NCBI RefSeq assembly: GCF_003352005.1
Contig: NZ_CP024848.1
Coordinates: forward strand, 2,303,001 to 2,367,000
Origin: Oceanobacillus zhaokaii
Lineage (GTDB): Bacteria > Bacillota > Bacilli > Bacillales > Amphibacillaceae
Reading direction: 5' to 3'
Length of the DNA: 64,000 nucleotides
Below the pieces are notes generated by a model that was not told the DNA's origin, ran no database searches, and saw only the letters and a list, made by a program, of their open reading frames with translations. How positions within the stretch are numbered: the first letter of the stretch is position 1; each line of letters begins with the position of its first letter. The position numbers and the translations under genes are program-made. This document shows, one piece after another, positions 54,758 through 64,000 of this stretch.

Positions 54758-54808
54758 AAAAACAGCTAGTTGCAAAAGGATGCCCACTTTGCAACTAGCT
54801 GTTTTTTT
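54758..54808. terminator. bidirectional terminator between LiaI-like gene and engB
   Basis: AAAAACAGCTAGTTGCAAA and TTTGCAACTAGCTGTTTTT form a long perfect stem with A- and T-runs between convergent genes. Confidence 0.9.
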
Positions 54809-54899
54809 ATTGCTATTTATTCGGCTAATAATACTTACCATAGCTGTAATCAACTTCACACTATATCTGCTGCTATTCCTGTCATTTGAAAAATCTTTA

Positions 54900-55481
54900 T
54901 TATAGATACTTACTCAATATTCCCCATGCTTCATCTTTTCCTTCTCCAGTTTCTGATGAGAATGGTAAAACGATATCATCTGCTTCGACGTTTAATGTTT
55001 GCTTTGTACGTTTAATAAAGCTCGCTCGTTTGCTCTTTGGTATTTTATCGAGTTTCGTAGCTACTACCACAACCGGAAGTTCATGATACTTCAGAAATTC
55101 GTACATCTGAATATCATCCTTCGTTGGTTCATGTCTGATGTCGGTAATTAATAGTACAACTTGGAGTGTTTCTCTCGTCCCGAAATACTCTTCCATCATA
55201 CCGCCCCATTTTTCACGTTCGGACTTCGAAACCTTTGCATAGCCGTACCCAGGAACGTCGACAAAATAAAACCGTTCATTGATTTTATAAAAATTAAGTG
55301 TTTGTGTTTTCCCAGGCTTTGAGGAAGTTCTAGCTAATGCCTTTCGATTAATTAATTTATTAATAAACGAAGACTTGCCGACATTTGAACGTCCAGCTAA
55401 GGCTATTTCTGGCAGCCCGTCACCTGGATATTGTTTTTTGCTTACTGCACTAATGACAATTTCTGCTTGTGTTACTTTCAT
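54900..55481 (-). CDS. engB: ribosome-biogenesis GTPase EngB (YsxC)
   Basis: The 193-residue TrmE-Era-like GTPase has G1 [10 protein letters not shown]3 DVPGYG and G4 TKLDK. It is needed for 50S assembly in bacilli (YsxC). It follows lonA by 2 bp, the usual order. Confidence 0.97.
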   Translation of the reverse strand: MKVTQAEIVISAVSKKQYPGDGLPEIALAGRSNVGKSSFINKLINRKALARTSSKPGKTQTLNFYKINERFYFVDVPGYGYAKVSKSEREKWGGMMEEYFGTRETLQVVLLITDIRHEPTKDDIQMYEFLKYHELPVVVVATKLDKIPKSKRASFIKRTKQTLNVEADDIVLPFSSETGEGKDEAWGILSKYL

Positions 55482-55483
55482 GT

Positions 55484-57799
55484 TTACTCCCCCACTAACG
55501 CATATTTTAGCACTTCATCAAGATGACTTACCGGAATATACGTTATTTCGTTTCGAACACTTTCTGGAATATTTTCTAGATCTTTTTCGTTATCCTTAGG
55601 AATAATTAATGTTGTTAATCCAGCTCGATGTGCACCGAGTGATTTTTCCTTTAAGCCACCTATTGGTAAAACACGGCCACGAAGCGTGATTTCCCCTGTC
55701 ATACCAACTTCTTTCCTCACTGCTCTCCCAGTTAAGGCAGAGACAAGTGCCGTTGCCATCGTTATTCCAGCAGAAGGTCCATCTTTCGGTGTTGCCCCTT
55801 CAGGCACATGTATATGAATATCGTACTTTTCATAAAAATCTGGTTCAATATTTAGCTCTTCCGCACGGGAACGAATATAGCTAAACGCCGCTTGTGCAGA
55901 TTCCTGCATCACGTCGCCTAATTTTCCTGTTAACGTTAGTTTACCCTTTCCAGGATAATGTGACACTTCGATTGATAGAATATCTCCACCAACACTCGTG
56001 TACGCTAGGCCTGTTGCTGTTCCAACCTGATCTTCCTTTTCCATCAACCCATAATGAAATACAGGTTTTCCTAGTAACTCTTCTAAGCTCTTCTCAGTAA
56101 CAACTACACGTTTCTTCTCTTCAGAAATAATAATTTTTGCCGTTTTTCTGCAAAGTTTTGCTAATTGACGTTCTAGTCCCCGTACTCCTGCTTCTCTTGT
56201 ATACGTTCGGATAAGCTTCAGTAAGCTTGCATCGCGAACTTGCAGCTCACTTTTCTTTAGCCCATTTTCCTTTAGCTGCTTCGGTAAGAGATGTTCTTTT
56301 GCAATATGCAGTTTTTCTAATTCAGTGTAGCCTGCAAGAGAAATTAATTCCATTCGGTCAAGTAATGGACTAGGAATACTGTTTACATTATTTGCTGTTG
56401 CAATAAATAATACATTCGATAAGTCATACGTTTCTTCAATAAAGTGATCGCTGAATGTACCATTTTGTTCCGGATCCAGCACTTCAAGCATTGCTGAAGA
56501 TGGGTCTCCTCGAAAATCATTCGACATTTTATCGATTTCATCTAGTAAAAATACCGGGTTAATCGTTCCTGCCTTTTTCATCCCTTGGATAATTCGACCG
56601 GGCATTGCACCTATATAGGTTCTGCGATGTCCTCTTATTTCCGCCTCATCACGAACACCACCTAGAGATATACGTACGAAATTACGGTTTACTGCTCGTG
56701 CGATAGATTTAGCTAGCGATGTTTTCCCTACTCCAGGTGGGCCAACAAGGCAAAGTATTGGACCTTTTATCGTGTTTGTAAGCTTTTGGACTGCAAGGTA
56801 TTCAAGAATTCGTTCCTTTACCTTATCCAAGCCATAATGGTCCTCATTTAGTACTTTCTCTGCGTAATTAATCTTAATTGTGTCCTTTGACTTATTTGTC
56901 CATGGCAATACGAGCAGCCAATCTAAGTAATTACGAATGACAGAGCTTTCTGCAGAGCTCTGAGGTACTTTCTCATAACGTCCTAGTTCTTTTAATGCAA
57001 CCTCCATAATCTGCTCTGGCATATCAGATTGCTCAATCTGCTCTCTCAGCTGATCAACTTCACTTGATTTGCCATCTCTTTCTCCGAGCTCCTTCTGGAT
57101 TGCTTTTAACTGTTCACGTAAATAAAATTCCTTCTGTGTTTTTTCCATCGATGTACGAACGCGCAGGCCAATTTTCTTTTCTAAATCCAATACTTTCTTT
57201 TCATTGGAAAGAAGCTTCAACAAATGTTGCATGCGCTCTTGTACATTTTGCTTCTCAAGTAATTCCTGTTTATCAGTAATCTTTAAAGATAGATGGGATG
57301 TAATGATATCGGCAAGTCTCCCCGGCTCATCAATATCAGAGACTGTAGCAATAGTCTCTTTGGTAATCTTTCTTGATACTTTTATGTATTGTTCAAATTG
57401 AGCAAGAAGCGAACGCATTAGTGCCTCTTCCTCTGCAGCATCACCATGAGCATCTTCTAGTTGAGAGATTTCAGCTATAAATGTATCTTCTGTATCAATA
57501 TATTGAATAATTTCTGCACGATACAATCCTTCCACAAGAACACGTAAGGTACCATTTGGTAATTTTAGCATTTGTTTTACCATCGCTACCGTTCCCACAC
57601 GATAAATATCGTTTGGTTCAGGATCATCTAAGCTCACTTTTTTCTGAGCAGCTAAAACGATGGTTTGATCTTCCATCATGGCTTGTTCTAATGCAGCAAT
57701 TGATTTATCTCTTCCTACATCGAGGTGTAATACCATCGAAGGAAATACAAGTAATCCACGTAATGGAAGGAGGGGAATTTGTTTATTGTCTTTGGTCAT
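55484..57799 (-). CDS. lonA: ATP-dependent protease LonA
   Basis: The 771-residue protein has the N-terminal substrate domain ([20 protein letters not shown]), AAA+ Walker [10 protein letters not shown], Walker [10 protein letters not shown], and the catalytic serine in [15 protein letters not shown]. It degrades misfolded and regulatory proteins. GGAGG precedes the ATG. No CtsR heptad pair was seen upstream. In B. subtilis lonB lies between clpX and lonA; here it is missing and only a 364-bp gap remains. Confidence 0.98.
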   Translation of the reverse strand: MTKDNKQIPLLPLRGLLVFPSMVLHLDVGRDKSIAALEQAMMEDQTIVLAAQKKVSLDDPEPNDIYRVGTVAMVKQMLKLPNGTLRVLVEGLYRAEIIQYIDTEDTFIAEISQLEDAHGDAAEEEALMRSLLAQFEQYIKVSRKITKETIATVSDIDEPGRLADIITSHLSLKITDKQELLEKQNVQERMQHLLKLLSNEKKVLDLEKKIGLRVRTSMEKTQKEFYLREQLKAIQKELGERDGKSSEVDQLREQIEQSDMPEQIMEVALKELGRYEKVPQSSAESSVIRNYLDWLLVLPWTNKSKDTIKINYAEKVLNEDHYGLDKVKERILEYLAVQKLTNTIKGPILCLVGPPGVGKTSLAKSIARAVNRNFVRISLGGVRDEAEIRGHRRTYIGAMPGRIIQGMKKAGTINPVFLLDEIDKMSNDFRGDPSSAMLEVLDPEQNGTFSDHFIEETYDLSNVLFIATANNVNSIPSPLLDRMELISLAGYTELEKLHIAKEHLLPKQLKENGLKKSELQVRDASLLKLIRTYTREAGVRGLERQLAKLCRKTAKIIISEEKKRVVVTEKSLEELLGKPVFHYGLMEKEDQVGTATGLAYTSVGGDILSIEVSHYPGKGKLTLTGKLGDVMQESAQAAFSYIRSRAEELNIEPDFYEKYDIHIHVPEGATPKDGPSAGITMATALVSALTGRAVRKEVGMTGEITLRGRVLPIGGLKEKSLGAHRAGLTTLIIPKDNEKDLENIPESVRNEITYIPVSHLDEVLKYALVGE

Positions 57800-58054
57800 C
57801 GTATGTAAACCTCCATTTTTTCTATTTAGCAGAAAAGAAACCTTTCGATTCTTATTACTGCATATGTAAAATTAAGTACTCACCCAGTGAACTAGGTAAA
57901 ATCAACGTTTTCTATTTATAACATAAGTTTATACTTTGCAATCTATGTCATTAAAGTCTATAGAAAACTTCAATATTTGTAAATCTAAATCGCTCAAAAT
58001 AATGTTTTTTCGTTCATCCAAATTAGTATTTACCCAATTTGCAAATCTAAACAA

Positions 58055-58119
58055 GCAAAAGAGACTAACAGGAAGCGAGCTCCTATTATATAAGAGCTCA
58101 AATACTAAGTCAGCCTCTA
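58055..58119 (-). terminator. large branched terminator after clpX
   Basis: On the minus strand AGAGGCTGAC pairs with GTTAGTCTCT, enclosing an inner GAGCTC...GAGCTC hairpin, then TTTTG. It sits 45 nt past clpX. The rest of the 364-bp clpX-lonA gap is AT-rich with nothing recognised. Confidence 0.65.
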
Positions 58120-58163
58120 ATCTTTAACTATTTTCTAAAAATCGCTTGTACTACAGCTCGTAA

Positions 58164-59438
58164 TTATGCACTCTCTTTAGGATGCTTCGCGTTTCCAGCT
58201 TGGATTGTTCCATCTCTAAATACGAGTGTAGGACTGCCATCTTCTTCAGTTACTGTTTCTTTTGTAATAATACATTTTTCAATATCTTCCCGTGACGGTA
58301 ATTCAAACATTACCTCAAGCATGATCCCTTCAATGATCGACCTTAATCCACGAGCACCAGTCTTCCGCTCTATCGCCTTCTTCGCGATTTCGGTAAGAGA
58401 CTCATCCTCGAATTCGAGTTCGACATTATCCATTTCAAATAGCTTTTGATATTGTTTAACTAATGCATTCTTAGGTTTTGTAAGAATTTGGATCAATGCA
58501 TTTTCATCTAATGGCATCAAGCTGCCGATGATCGGAATTCTCCCAATAAATTCAGGAATTAGACCATAACGCAATAAGTCTTCAGGCAGTACTTTCGAAA
58601 GTAATTCATCCATGCCGAGTTCTTCTTGTTCATTTGATCCGAAACCTATTACTTTCTTACCTAAACGGCGTTTGATTACTTGGTCAATTCCATCAAATGC
58701 CCCACCAACAATAAATAAAATGTTGGTCGTGTCAATCTGGATGAATTCTTGATGAGGATGTTTCCTTCCACCTTGAGGAGGTACGCTTGCAACCGTTCCT
58801 TCTAGAATTTTTAGAAGTGCTTGCTGTACACCTTCACCTGATACATCACGTGTAATTGAAGGGTTCTCTGATTTACGGGCAACTTTATCGATCTCATCAA
58901 TATAAATAATTCCCTTTTCCGCTTTTTCTACATCATAGTCTGCTGCTTGAATTAATTTCAACAGAATATTTTCAACATCTTCCCCAACATATCCGGCTTC
59001 AGTTAAAGATGTAGCATCTGCCATTGCAAATGGAACATTGATAATTCGTGCTAAAGTTTGAGCAAGCAATGTTTTCCCACTACCTGTTGGTCCAATCATT
59101 GCAATATTACTTTTAGAAAGTTCTACATCATCTGTTGTCTTCGGTGAGTTAATGCGTTTATAGTGATTATAAACCGCAACAGATAAACTTTTCTTCGCCT
59201 GTTCTTGGCCGATAACATAATCATCAAGAATGTCACAAATTTCCATAGGCTTTGGAATTTCCTTTAATTCCATTTCCTCTTCTGTACCAAGTTCTTCTTC
59301 CACAATTTCCGTGCAGAGTTCTATGCATTCATCACATATATAAACGCCAGGTCCGGCAACGAGTTTACGAACTTGATCTTGACTCTTTCCACAAAACGAA
59401 CATTTCAATTGTCCTTTTTCTTCATTAAATTTAAACAT
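58164..59438 (-). CDS. clpX: ATP-dependent protease ATPase subunit ClpX
   Basis: The 424-residue protein has the N-terminal zinc-binding domain (CSFCGK ... CDECIELC), Walker A GPTGSGKT, Walker [10 protein letters not shown] and sensor 2 GARGLRSI. It unfolds substrates for ClpP. It is downstream of tig, as in most bacilli. Confidence 0.98.
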   Translation of the reverse strand: MFKFNEEKGQLKCSFCGKSQDQVRKLVAGPGVYICDECIELCTEIVEEELGTEEEMELKEIPKPMEICDILDDYVIGQEQAKKSLSVAVYNHYKRINSPKTTDDVELSKSNIAMIGPTGSGKTLLAQTLARIINVPFAMADATSLTEAGYVGEDVENILLKLIQAADYDVEKAEKGIIYIDEIDKVARKSENPSITRDVSGEGVQQALLKILEGTVASVPPQGGRKHPHQEFIQIDTTNILFIVGGAFDGIDQVIKRRLGKKVIGFGSNEQEELGMDELLSKVLPEDLLRYGLIPEFIGRIPIIGSLMPLDENALIQILTKPKNALVKQYQKLFEMDNVELEFEDESLTEIAKKAIERKTGARGLRSIIEGIMLEVMFELPSREDIEKCIITKETVTEEDGSPTLVFRDGTIQAGNAKHPKESA

Positions 59439-59564
59439 TACATTTCACCCCTACGAAACCTATTATTTTAATCTAGGTCCCAACTTTTATAGTCATCATA
59501 TCAGAACAAAAATAAAAAACAAAATAATAAACATTGGATACATCATTTTAAAATCACTCATTTT

Positions 59565-59660
59565 CAGAGTTGAGTAAAGCCAAGCTTCTATGCTAGAGCA
59601 TTAGCGAGACTTCACTTAACACTGAATATCCTAGCCTGGTGTTTCCGTTCTTTCGATAGC
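59565..59660. repeat. decayed fragment of repeat family A
   Basis: AGC...GCTCTAGC...GCGAGACTTC matches one end of the family A copy at 28640 in a degraded form. It accounts for part of the 480-bp clpX-tig gap; the remainder is AT-rich with no ORF. Confidence 0.5.
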
Positions 59661-59842
59661 TTTTAAATTCTGATTTGTTTACATTCTTCTTTCCATTATC
59701 AATAAAATACGCAGAAAGTCAAATCATATTACTTATACTATATGTTGATTTTATTAATTAAGTCGAGTTTAAACTATTTATTAGAGTGTTTTATGCTAAA
59801 GATAATATGTAGTTGAATTGTTTTTTCTGGTCTGCGAATAAT

Positions 59843-59880
59843 ATAAAAACAAGGTGCGGTAAACACACCTTGTTTTTATA
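59843..59880 (-). terminator. terminator after tig
   Basis: ATAAAAACAAGGTG and CACCTTGTTTTTAT form a strong stem with a T-run on the minus strand, shortly after the tig stop. Confidence 0.88.
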
Positions 59881-59918
59881 CGCTATGTTTGGTCGCAATT
59901 ACGTTTGGAATGAATCAA

Positions 59919-61208
59919 TTAGTTGCTAGTTTTGCTATTATCAACTAAAAATTCAATCGCTTTTCTCATTTGTAAGTCACTCTTAATTGTATCAGTGTTT
60001 CCACCTAACATAGGAACTAACTGCTCTGCATCGATTCCATACATTTCAGCCATTTTTCCTAATTCTTCATTAACATCTTCGTCAGTTACACTGATATCTT
60101 CTGCTTTTGTAATTGCTTCTAATGTAAGGTTAGTTTTCACGCGTTTTGCAGCATCTTCTTTCATTTGTTCTTTAAGTGCTGCTTCGTCTTGACCTGAGAA
60201 TTGTGTGTACATTTCTAAAGTCATCCCTTGCATTTGCAAGCGTTGTTCAAATTCTCTTACCATTTGCTCCAATTCTGTTTCTACCATCGCATCTGGAATA
60301 TCTACTTGTGCATTTTCAGAAGCTTTTGCAATTAAATCTTCACGTTTTTGGTTTTCAACATCTTGCTTCAATTCTGCTTCTAATTGTTCTCTTTTCTTCT
60401 TCTTCAATTCGTCAAGTGTTTCCACTTCTTCATCGACGTCTTTGGCAAATTCATCGTCTAATTCTGGAAGTTCTTTGAATTTAACTTCATGAATTTTAAC
60501 TTTAAATGTTGCTTCTTTACCAGCAAGTTCTTCTGCATGGTAATCTTCTGGGAATGTTACCTTGATTTCAGTATCTTCATCAAGTGCTTTACCAACTAAT
60601 TGCTCTTCAAATCCTGGAATGAATTGGCCTGAACCAATTTCTAGTGAATGGTTTTCACCTTTTCCACCATCAAATGCAACACCATCAGTAAATCCTTCAA
60701 AGTCCATTACAACTGTGTCGCCTTCTTCTACTGTTCCTTCTTCTTTTACAACAAGTTCAGCATGACGCTCACGCAGTTGTTCAATTTCTTTATTAACGTC
60801 CTCGTCTGTAACTTCTACAGATGGTACATCAATTTCTAATCCTTTGTATTCACCTAAAGTAACTTCTGGTTTCACTTCAACTTCAGCAGTGAAGACTAAT
60901 GTTTTACCTTTTTCGATTTGATCAATGTCAACTTGTGGTTGATCGATTGGGAAGATATCTGTTTCGTCGATAGCATTTTTATATGCTTCTGGAAGTACAA
61001 TATCCACTGCATCTTGGTATAGAGATTCTACGCCAAAACGTTTTTCAAACATTCCACGTGGCATTTTCCCTTTACGGAATCCAGGAACTTGAACTTCTTT
61101 CACAACTTTCTTAAATGCTTGATCTAATGCTTTATCAAACTCTTCTGCAGAAACCTCAAATGTTAGAGTTCCTTTATTTCCTTCTTGTTTTTCCCATTTA
61201 GCTGTCAT
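59919..61208 (-). CDS. tig: trigger factor
   Basis: The 429-residue ribosome-associated chaperone has the N-terminal ribosome-binding domain ([19 protein letters not shown], containing the FRKGK signature), a FKBP-type PPIase domain ([15 protein letters not shown]..., about 155-245) and a helical C-terminal domain. It is acidic, as common in halotolerant bacilli. I chose the ATG at 61208, 7 nt after GGAGGG, over an ATG five codons upstream that overlaps that site. Confidence 0.97.
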   Translation of the reverse strand: MTAKWEKQEGNKGTLTFEVSAEEFDKALDQAFKKVVKEVQVPGFRKGKMPRGMFEKRFGVESLYQDAVDIVLPEAYKNAIDETDIFPIDQPQVDIDQIEKGKTLVFTAEVEVKPEVTLGEYKGLEIDVPSVEVTDEDVNKEIEQLRERHAELVVKEEGTVEEGDTVVMDFEGFTDGVAFDGGKGENHSLEIGSGQFIPGFEEQLVGKALDEDTEIKVTFPEDYHAEELAGKEATFKVKIHEVKFKELPELDDEFAKDVDEEVETLDELKKKKREQLEAELKQDVENQKREDLIAKASENAQVDIPDAMVETELEQMVREFEQRLQMQGMTLEMYTQFSGQDEAALKEQMKEDAAKRVKTNLTLEAITKAEDISVTDEDVNEELGKMAEMYGIDAEQLVPMLGGNTDTIKSDLQMRKAIEFLVDNSKTSN

Positions 61209-61334
61209 TACATTTCCCTCCAAAATCTATTATATCCATTCATTTATCACGTTTTTAGAATAAATGTTAGCGAATGCTCAGATTTACAACCATTTTATTA
61301 TAACATAATTCGCTTGGCATTCAACTATATACTA

Positions 61335-61387
61335 TTAGAAACCTTGGTTATACTTATTCGTTAAGAAAGTATGGACACTTTCTTAAC
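61335..61387 (+). repeat. repeat family D, copy 5 (first hairpin lost)
   Basis: TTAGAAA is followed by only a short piece of the first arm, then CTTATTCGTTAAGAAAGT, which pairs with ACTTTCTTAACGAATAAG just beyond as a perfect 18-bp inverted repeat (to 61394). Confidence 0.7.
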
Positions 61388-61404
61388 GAATAAGTAACAG
61401 ATGT

Positions 61405-62385
61405 CTATTCTTCAATTATACTTAAGTACAGTGTTTCACACATTTTGATTTCATCAATATAATGTAAAACGGAGCCTTCTAGTGTTTCATTTGTTTCAAT
61501 ATGTATGTTTAAAGATTCCTGACCAATAAACGTTATCGCCTTTACTATATTCCTAACTTCTTTACTCGGCGGTGTAATCGGATAAAGCACGAAAAAGTAG
61601 TGATAGAGTATTTGTTCAATTACTGCATATAATGTCGGATTTTTTAATTCAACCTCTTTTAAAGACGATAAAATCTGCTGAAAAACGTTATTTTCATTAA
61701 TTTTCTCTGTTTCATTAGGAACAATCCTTATGTCAATGTCAAATTTCTTTATATCTATACTTTTTGTAACATGATTATCCATTAAAAAATTGATGATAGC
61801 AGTTTTATTCACGGGATGAATTCGCTCATTAACTAATAATTCGAGTATATCATCTGAAGCACTTGCATGTACCCTTCGTAAATTTTCAATAATTCGCCAT
61901 TGTTCCTGGTGATTGTCAGCTTCGACCGCCCCTGTCAATTCCTCATGTAAAAGAATCGATTTTTCCACCATAATATCTACTTTCATCTTTTTGCTTATAT
62001 CATATAGCTGCGTAAATTGTTCACGGAATATTTCTGGCAGCTGTTTATCAGCAAGTTCTGCTGCAGCATGTTCCATCAATAATTCATATTGATTCGTTTG
62101 GAATAAAATCGTTAAGTACATATGTAAGTAATGATAATAATTGTCGTCCTTATGTTGGAGTAGCTCTTCACAAAGTTCCTGTGCTTCTTCATATCTGCTA
62201 AGTTCCATTAAACACATCAATTTCGCAATCAGAATTTCATAATCATCTACCTGATAGCTTAATAATTTATTTAGTTTCTCTAATGCCTCTTCATATCTTT
62301 TCTCCTGTAATGCGTATAAACTCTCCTCCTCTAATGTTTTTTTCCATTTCGGAAAGAGGATCACATTATTCGGCTCGGTTTGCAT
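61405..62385 (-). CDS. ysoA: tetratricopeptide-repeat protein YsoA-like
   Basis: The 326-residue protein has TPR-like helices in its first half (EKRYEEALEKLNKLLSY, SRYEEAQELCEELLQH) and an alpha/beta C-terminal region. B. subtilis ysoA is adjacent to tig and similar in form. Function unknown; TPRs suggest protein binding. It may be the upstream member of a unit with tig. Confidence 0.8.
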   Translation of the reverse strand: MQTEPNNVILFPKWKKTLEEESLYALQEKRYEEALEKLNKLLSYQVDDYEILIAKLMCLMELSRYEEAQELCEELLQHKDDNYYHYLHMYLTILFQTNQYELLMEHAAAELADKQLPEIFREQFTQLYDISKKMKVDIMVEKSILLHEELTGAVEADNHQEQWRIIENLRRVHASASDDILELLVNERIHPVNKTAIINFLMDNHVTKSIDIKKFDIDIRIVPNETEKINENNVFQQILSSLKEVELKNPTLYAVIEQILYHYFFVLYPITPPSKEVRNIVKAITFIGQESLNIHIETNETLEGSVLHYIDEIKMCETLYLSIIEE

Positions 62386-62465
62386 TTATTCACCTCCTGC
62401 TAGTTAGTATTTATATTTTACATATAAGCTATACATACCCTAAAGGATAAAGTGGTAAACATATA

Positions 62466-62502
62466 GAAAAAGAGAAACCTAATTTATGGATAGGTTTCTC
62501 TT
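62466..62502 (-). terminator. terminator of the tRNA unit
   Basis: AAGAGAAACCTA and TAGGTTTCTCTT form a stem with a T-run on the minus strand just after the tRNA-Arg gene. Confidence 0.8.
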
Positions 62503-62509
62503 CAAGTAG

Positions 62510-62583
62510 CGTCCCAGGCAGGATTCGAACCTGCGACCCACAGCTTAGAAGGCTGTTGCTCTATCCTGCTGAGCTACTGGGAC
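62510..62583 (-). tRNA. tRNA-Arg (TCT)
   Basis: The 74-nt cloverleaf has a GTCCCAG/CTGGGAC acceptor stem, a GTTCGAATC T-loop and an anticodon loop CTTCTAA with TCT. No CCA is encoded after the discriminator G. The next gene upstream is tRNA-Gly, as in a similar B. subtilis pair. Confidence 0.95.
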
Positions 62584-62590
62584 GTATGAA

Positions 62591-62664
62591 TGGAGCGGGT
62601 GAAGGGAATCGAACCCTCATCATCAGCTTGGAAGGCTGAGGTTTTACCACTAAACTACACCCGC
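62591..62664 (-). tRNA. tRNA-Gly (TCC)
   Basis: A GCGGGTG/CACCCGC acceptor stem, GTTCGATTC T-loop and anticodon TCC are present. Unlike its neighbour, it encodes the 3' CCA (the 74 nt include it). The two tRNAs are 7 bp apart and probably co-transcribed. Confidence 0.96.
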
Positions 62665-62842
62665 AAGTGGTGCTCTTTCTAATTCTTTCATACATATTAT
62701 GTAAGTCGTTTAAAAACGTTCTTTTTTAACGGACAAGTTTCATTATAGGCAATAGGGCATTTTTTGTCAACCATTTTTAAAAACTTTTTCTAAAAAACTT
62801 TTAAAACTAGAATAAGAGCATATTGAGATAGCTTTTTTTATT

Positions 62843-62892
62843 AGTAATACCAGTTCAAAAATCAGCATTTCTGTTAATTGAACTGGATTACT
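62843..62892. other. long hairpin after the phosphodiesterase gene
   Basis: AGTAAT.CCAGTTCAA and TTGAACTGG.ATTACT form a 15-bp stem with a bulge. No T-run follows on the minus strand, so it may not terminate on its own. Confidence 0.5.
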
Positions 62893-62899
62893 ATTCTAA

Positions 62900-63415
62900 T
62901 TAAAATGGCAATGATACTTGATACGCTAAATCAGAAACCTCGCTACCATCTAATGCATAAAAACGAATTTTTATATCATCAGGTTTATCCCATTCCATTA
63001 CAACATATGTTTTCTCCTCACGTCTTCTTGGCATGCGTATACTTCCAGGATTAATAAATAATTGATGGTCTTCCAGTAAAGATCCAGCGAGATGCGTATG
63101 TCCGAAACAAATGACATCTGCCCCAACTTCTTCTGCACGCATAGATAATCTTGTTAAATCCGTCTTTACTCCAAGCAAATGTCCATGTGTAACATAAAAC
63201 GTCAAATCATTTATCTTTATAATTTGTTCCTTCTCATAATGAGGATCTAAGTCGCAATTACCCGTAACAGTATAGAAGTTTATTAACTCATTCGCATCCG
63301 CATTTAATTCAGAATCACCACAATGAATAAGATAATCAGCTTCATGTCGTTCTTTTATCATCGTAATTTCGTTCGTTAATCCATGACTATCGCTCATTAT
63401 CAATACTTTTGTCAT
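62900..63415 (-). CDS. YfcE/MJ0936-family metallophosphodiesterase (YsnB-like)
   Basis: The 171-residue calcineurin-like phosphoesterase has the metal ligands in LIMSDSHG, IHCGDSE, VTGNCD, VTHGH and GHTH, in the usual order. The natural substrate is unknown for most members. It follows rdgB, as ysnB follows ysnA in B. subtilis. GAGGTGG precedes the ATG. Confidence 0.93.
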   Translation of the reverse strand: MTKVLIMSDSHGLTNEITMIKERHEADYLIHCGDSELNADANELINFYTVTGNCDLDPHYEKEQIIKINDLTFYVTHGHLLGVKTDLTRLSMRAEEVGADVICFGHTHLAGSLLEDHQLFINPGSIRMPRRREEKTYVVMEWDKPDDIKIRFYALDGSEVSDLAYQVSLPF

Positions 63416-63440
63416 CCATTACCACCTCATATCAAACCAT

Positions 63441-64000
63441 TTATCTACTATGTATCCCTTTTTCTAGCTGACTAATCGCATTTTTTCGGTGGCTAATTTT
63501 ATTTTTCTCTTCTGGAGATAGTTCTGCCATTGTTTGATTATAGCCTTGAGGAATAAAAATTGGATCGTACCCGAAGCCATTTTCTCCTTTTTCAGTGGTT
63601 CGGATTGTACCTTCACAATATCCTTTATAAAATAATGTTTCTTCACCTGGAGTTGCAATTGCAAGTACACAAATAAATCGAGCAGTTCTCTCAGATGCTG
63701 GCACTTCCACTAGTTCATCAAGTACTTTTCTAATATTCGCCTTATCATCTGTTGGCTCGCCTGCATACCTTGCAGAATAAATGCCTGGACGACCGTCTAA
63801 TGCATCAATGATTAGACCAGAATCGTCTGCTAAAACAGTGATATTAAACATTTGAGCTATTTCTTCTGCTTTTAATGCAGCATTTTCTTCAAATGTCTGA
63901 CCTGTCTCTTCTATATCTGGTACGGGTTCTTCAAGATCGAGCAGCGAGACAACTTCCACATTAACCGTTGCGAAAAATTGCTTAAATTCGGCTATTTTTC
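63441..64000 (-). CDS. rdgB: XTP/dITP diphosphatase RdgB (YsnA), 5' end outside window
   Basis: The frame is open to the right edge of the window, so the start codon lies beyond it. The visible part (KIAEFKQFF..., DIEETGQTFEENAALKA, LADDSGLIIDAL, GRPGIYSARYAG and FGYDPIF near the C-terminus) is a typical Ham1/RdgB pyrophosphatase, which clears deaminated purine nucleotides. About a dozen N-terminal residues are missing compared with family length near 198. The internal ATG at 63959 is not the real start. Confidence 0.95.
   Translation of the reverse strand, partial: KIAEFKQFFATVNVEVVSLLDLEEPVPDIEETGQTFEENAALKAEEIAQMFNITVLADDSGLIIDALDGRPGIYSARYAGEPTDDKANIRKVLDELVEVPASERTARFICVLAIATPGEETLFYKGYCEGTIRTTEKGENGFGYDPIFIPQGYNQTMAELSPEEKNKISHRKNAISQLEKGIHSR

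Noticed and set aside
57800..57960. CtsR operator upstream of lonA
   Set aside because: I searched for the paired GGTCAAA heptads by eye and found none.
63441..63959. rdgB starting at the ATG at 63959
   Set aside because: The reading frame continues upstream with conserved residues (KIAEFKQFF), so the true start is beyond the window.

Overview
The window is a stretch of core chromosome from a low-GC, endospore-forming Bacillaceae. Spore genes (safA, spo0B, spoIVFA/FB, spoIIB, spoVB, spoVID, ysxE and an rsfA-like gene), T-box leaders and Bacillus-style gene order all point that way. Sequence style and the dispersed intergenic repeats suggest a halotolerant Oceanobacillus/Virgibacillus-type genus, but the genus call is weak. 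Most genes lie on the minus strand, so transcription runs from high to low coordinates.

Layout, left to right: the 5' part of a cysteine desulfurase and cymR (cysteine metabolism); rarA and an rsfA-like regulator on the plus strand; 6S RNA on the minus strand; the T-box-controlled hisS-aspS operon; a small HTH-like gene and a cell-wall amidase; dtd, relA, apt, recJ, a LapA-like gene, secDF and comN; spoVB and a TIGR04086 membrane gene on the plus strand; yajC, tgt, queA, a DUF2905 gene, ruvB and ruvA; a yebC-family gene, safA and pheA; obgE-spo0B; the rplU-prp-rpmA ribosomal operon with its L21 leader; spoIVFA-spoIVFB; mreBCD-minCD; radC; spoIIB; T-box-controlled valS; ysxE and spoVID; the haem operon hemAXCDBL; engB, lonA, clpX, tig and ysoA; two tRNA genes; a YfcE/MJ0936-type phosphodiesterase; and a 5'-truncated rdgB.

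The most notable object is a 952-nt group II intron (38275-39226) inserted inside the catalytic JAMM motif of radC. It has no reverse-transcriptase ORF. It starts GTGCG, ends AT, carries a domain V hairpin and a plausible branch-point A, and has a 7-nt EBS1 complementary to the exon. Exact removal restores the H-N-H-P-S-G-D-P motif and a 230-residue RadC. A copy of a host-genome hairpin repeat (family D) sits inside the intron, about 100 nt from its 5' end.

At least four dispersed repeat families fill the longer intergenic gaps: A (about 220-280 bp), B (about 160-200 bp), C (about 110 bp, inverted ends) and D (about 88 bp, two hairpins). Regulatory elements seen directly include two T-boxes, an L21 leader, a PerR-like box in the hemA leader, a recJ promoter spanned by an 8-bp inverted repeat, and many intrinsic terminators. 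Compared with the remembered Bacillus subtilis order, several genes are missing from their usual places (tcdA, coxA/nad, pheB, maf/comC/folC, lonB). No CRISPR array, prophage, defence island or intact transposase was seen.
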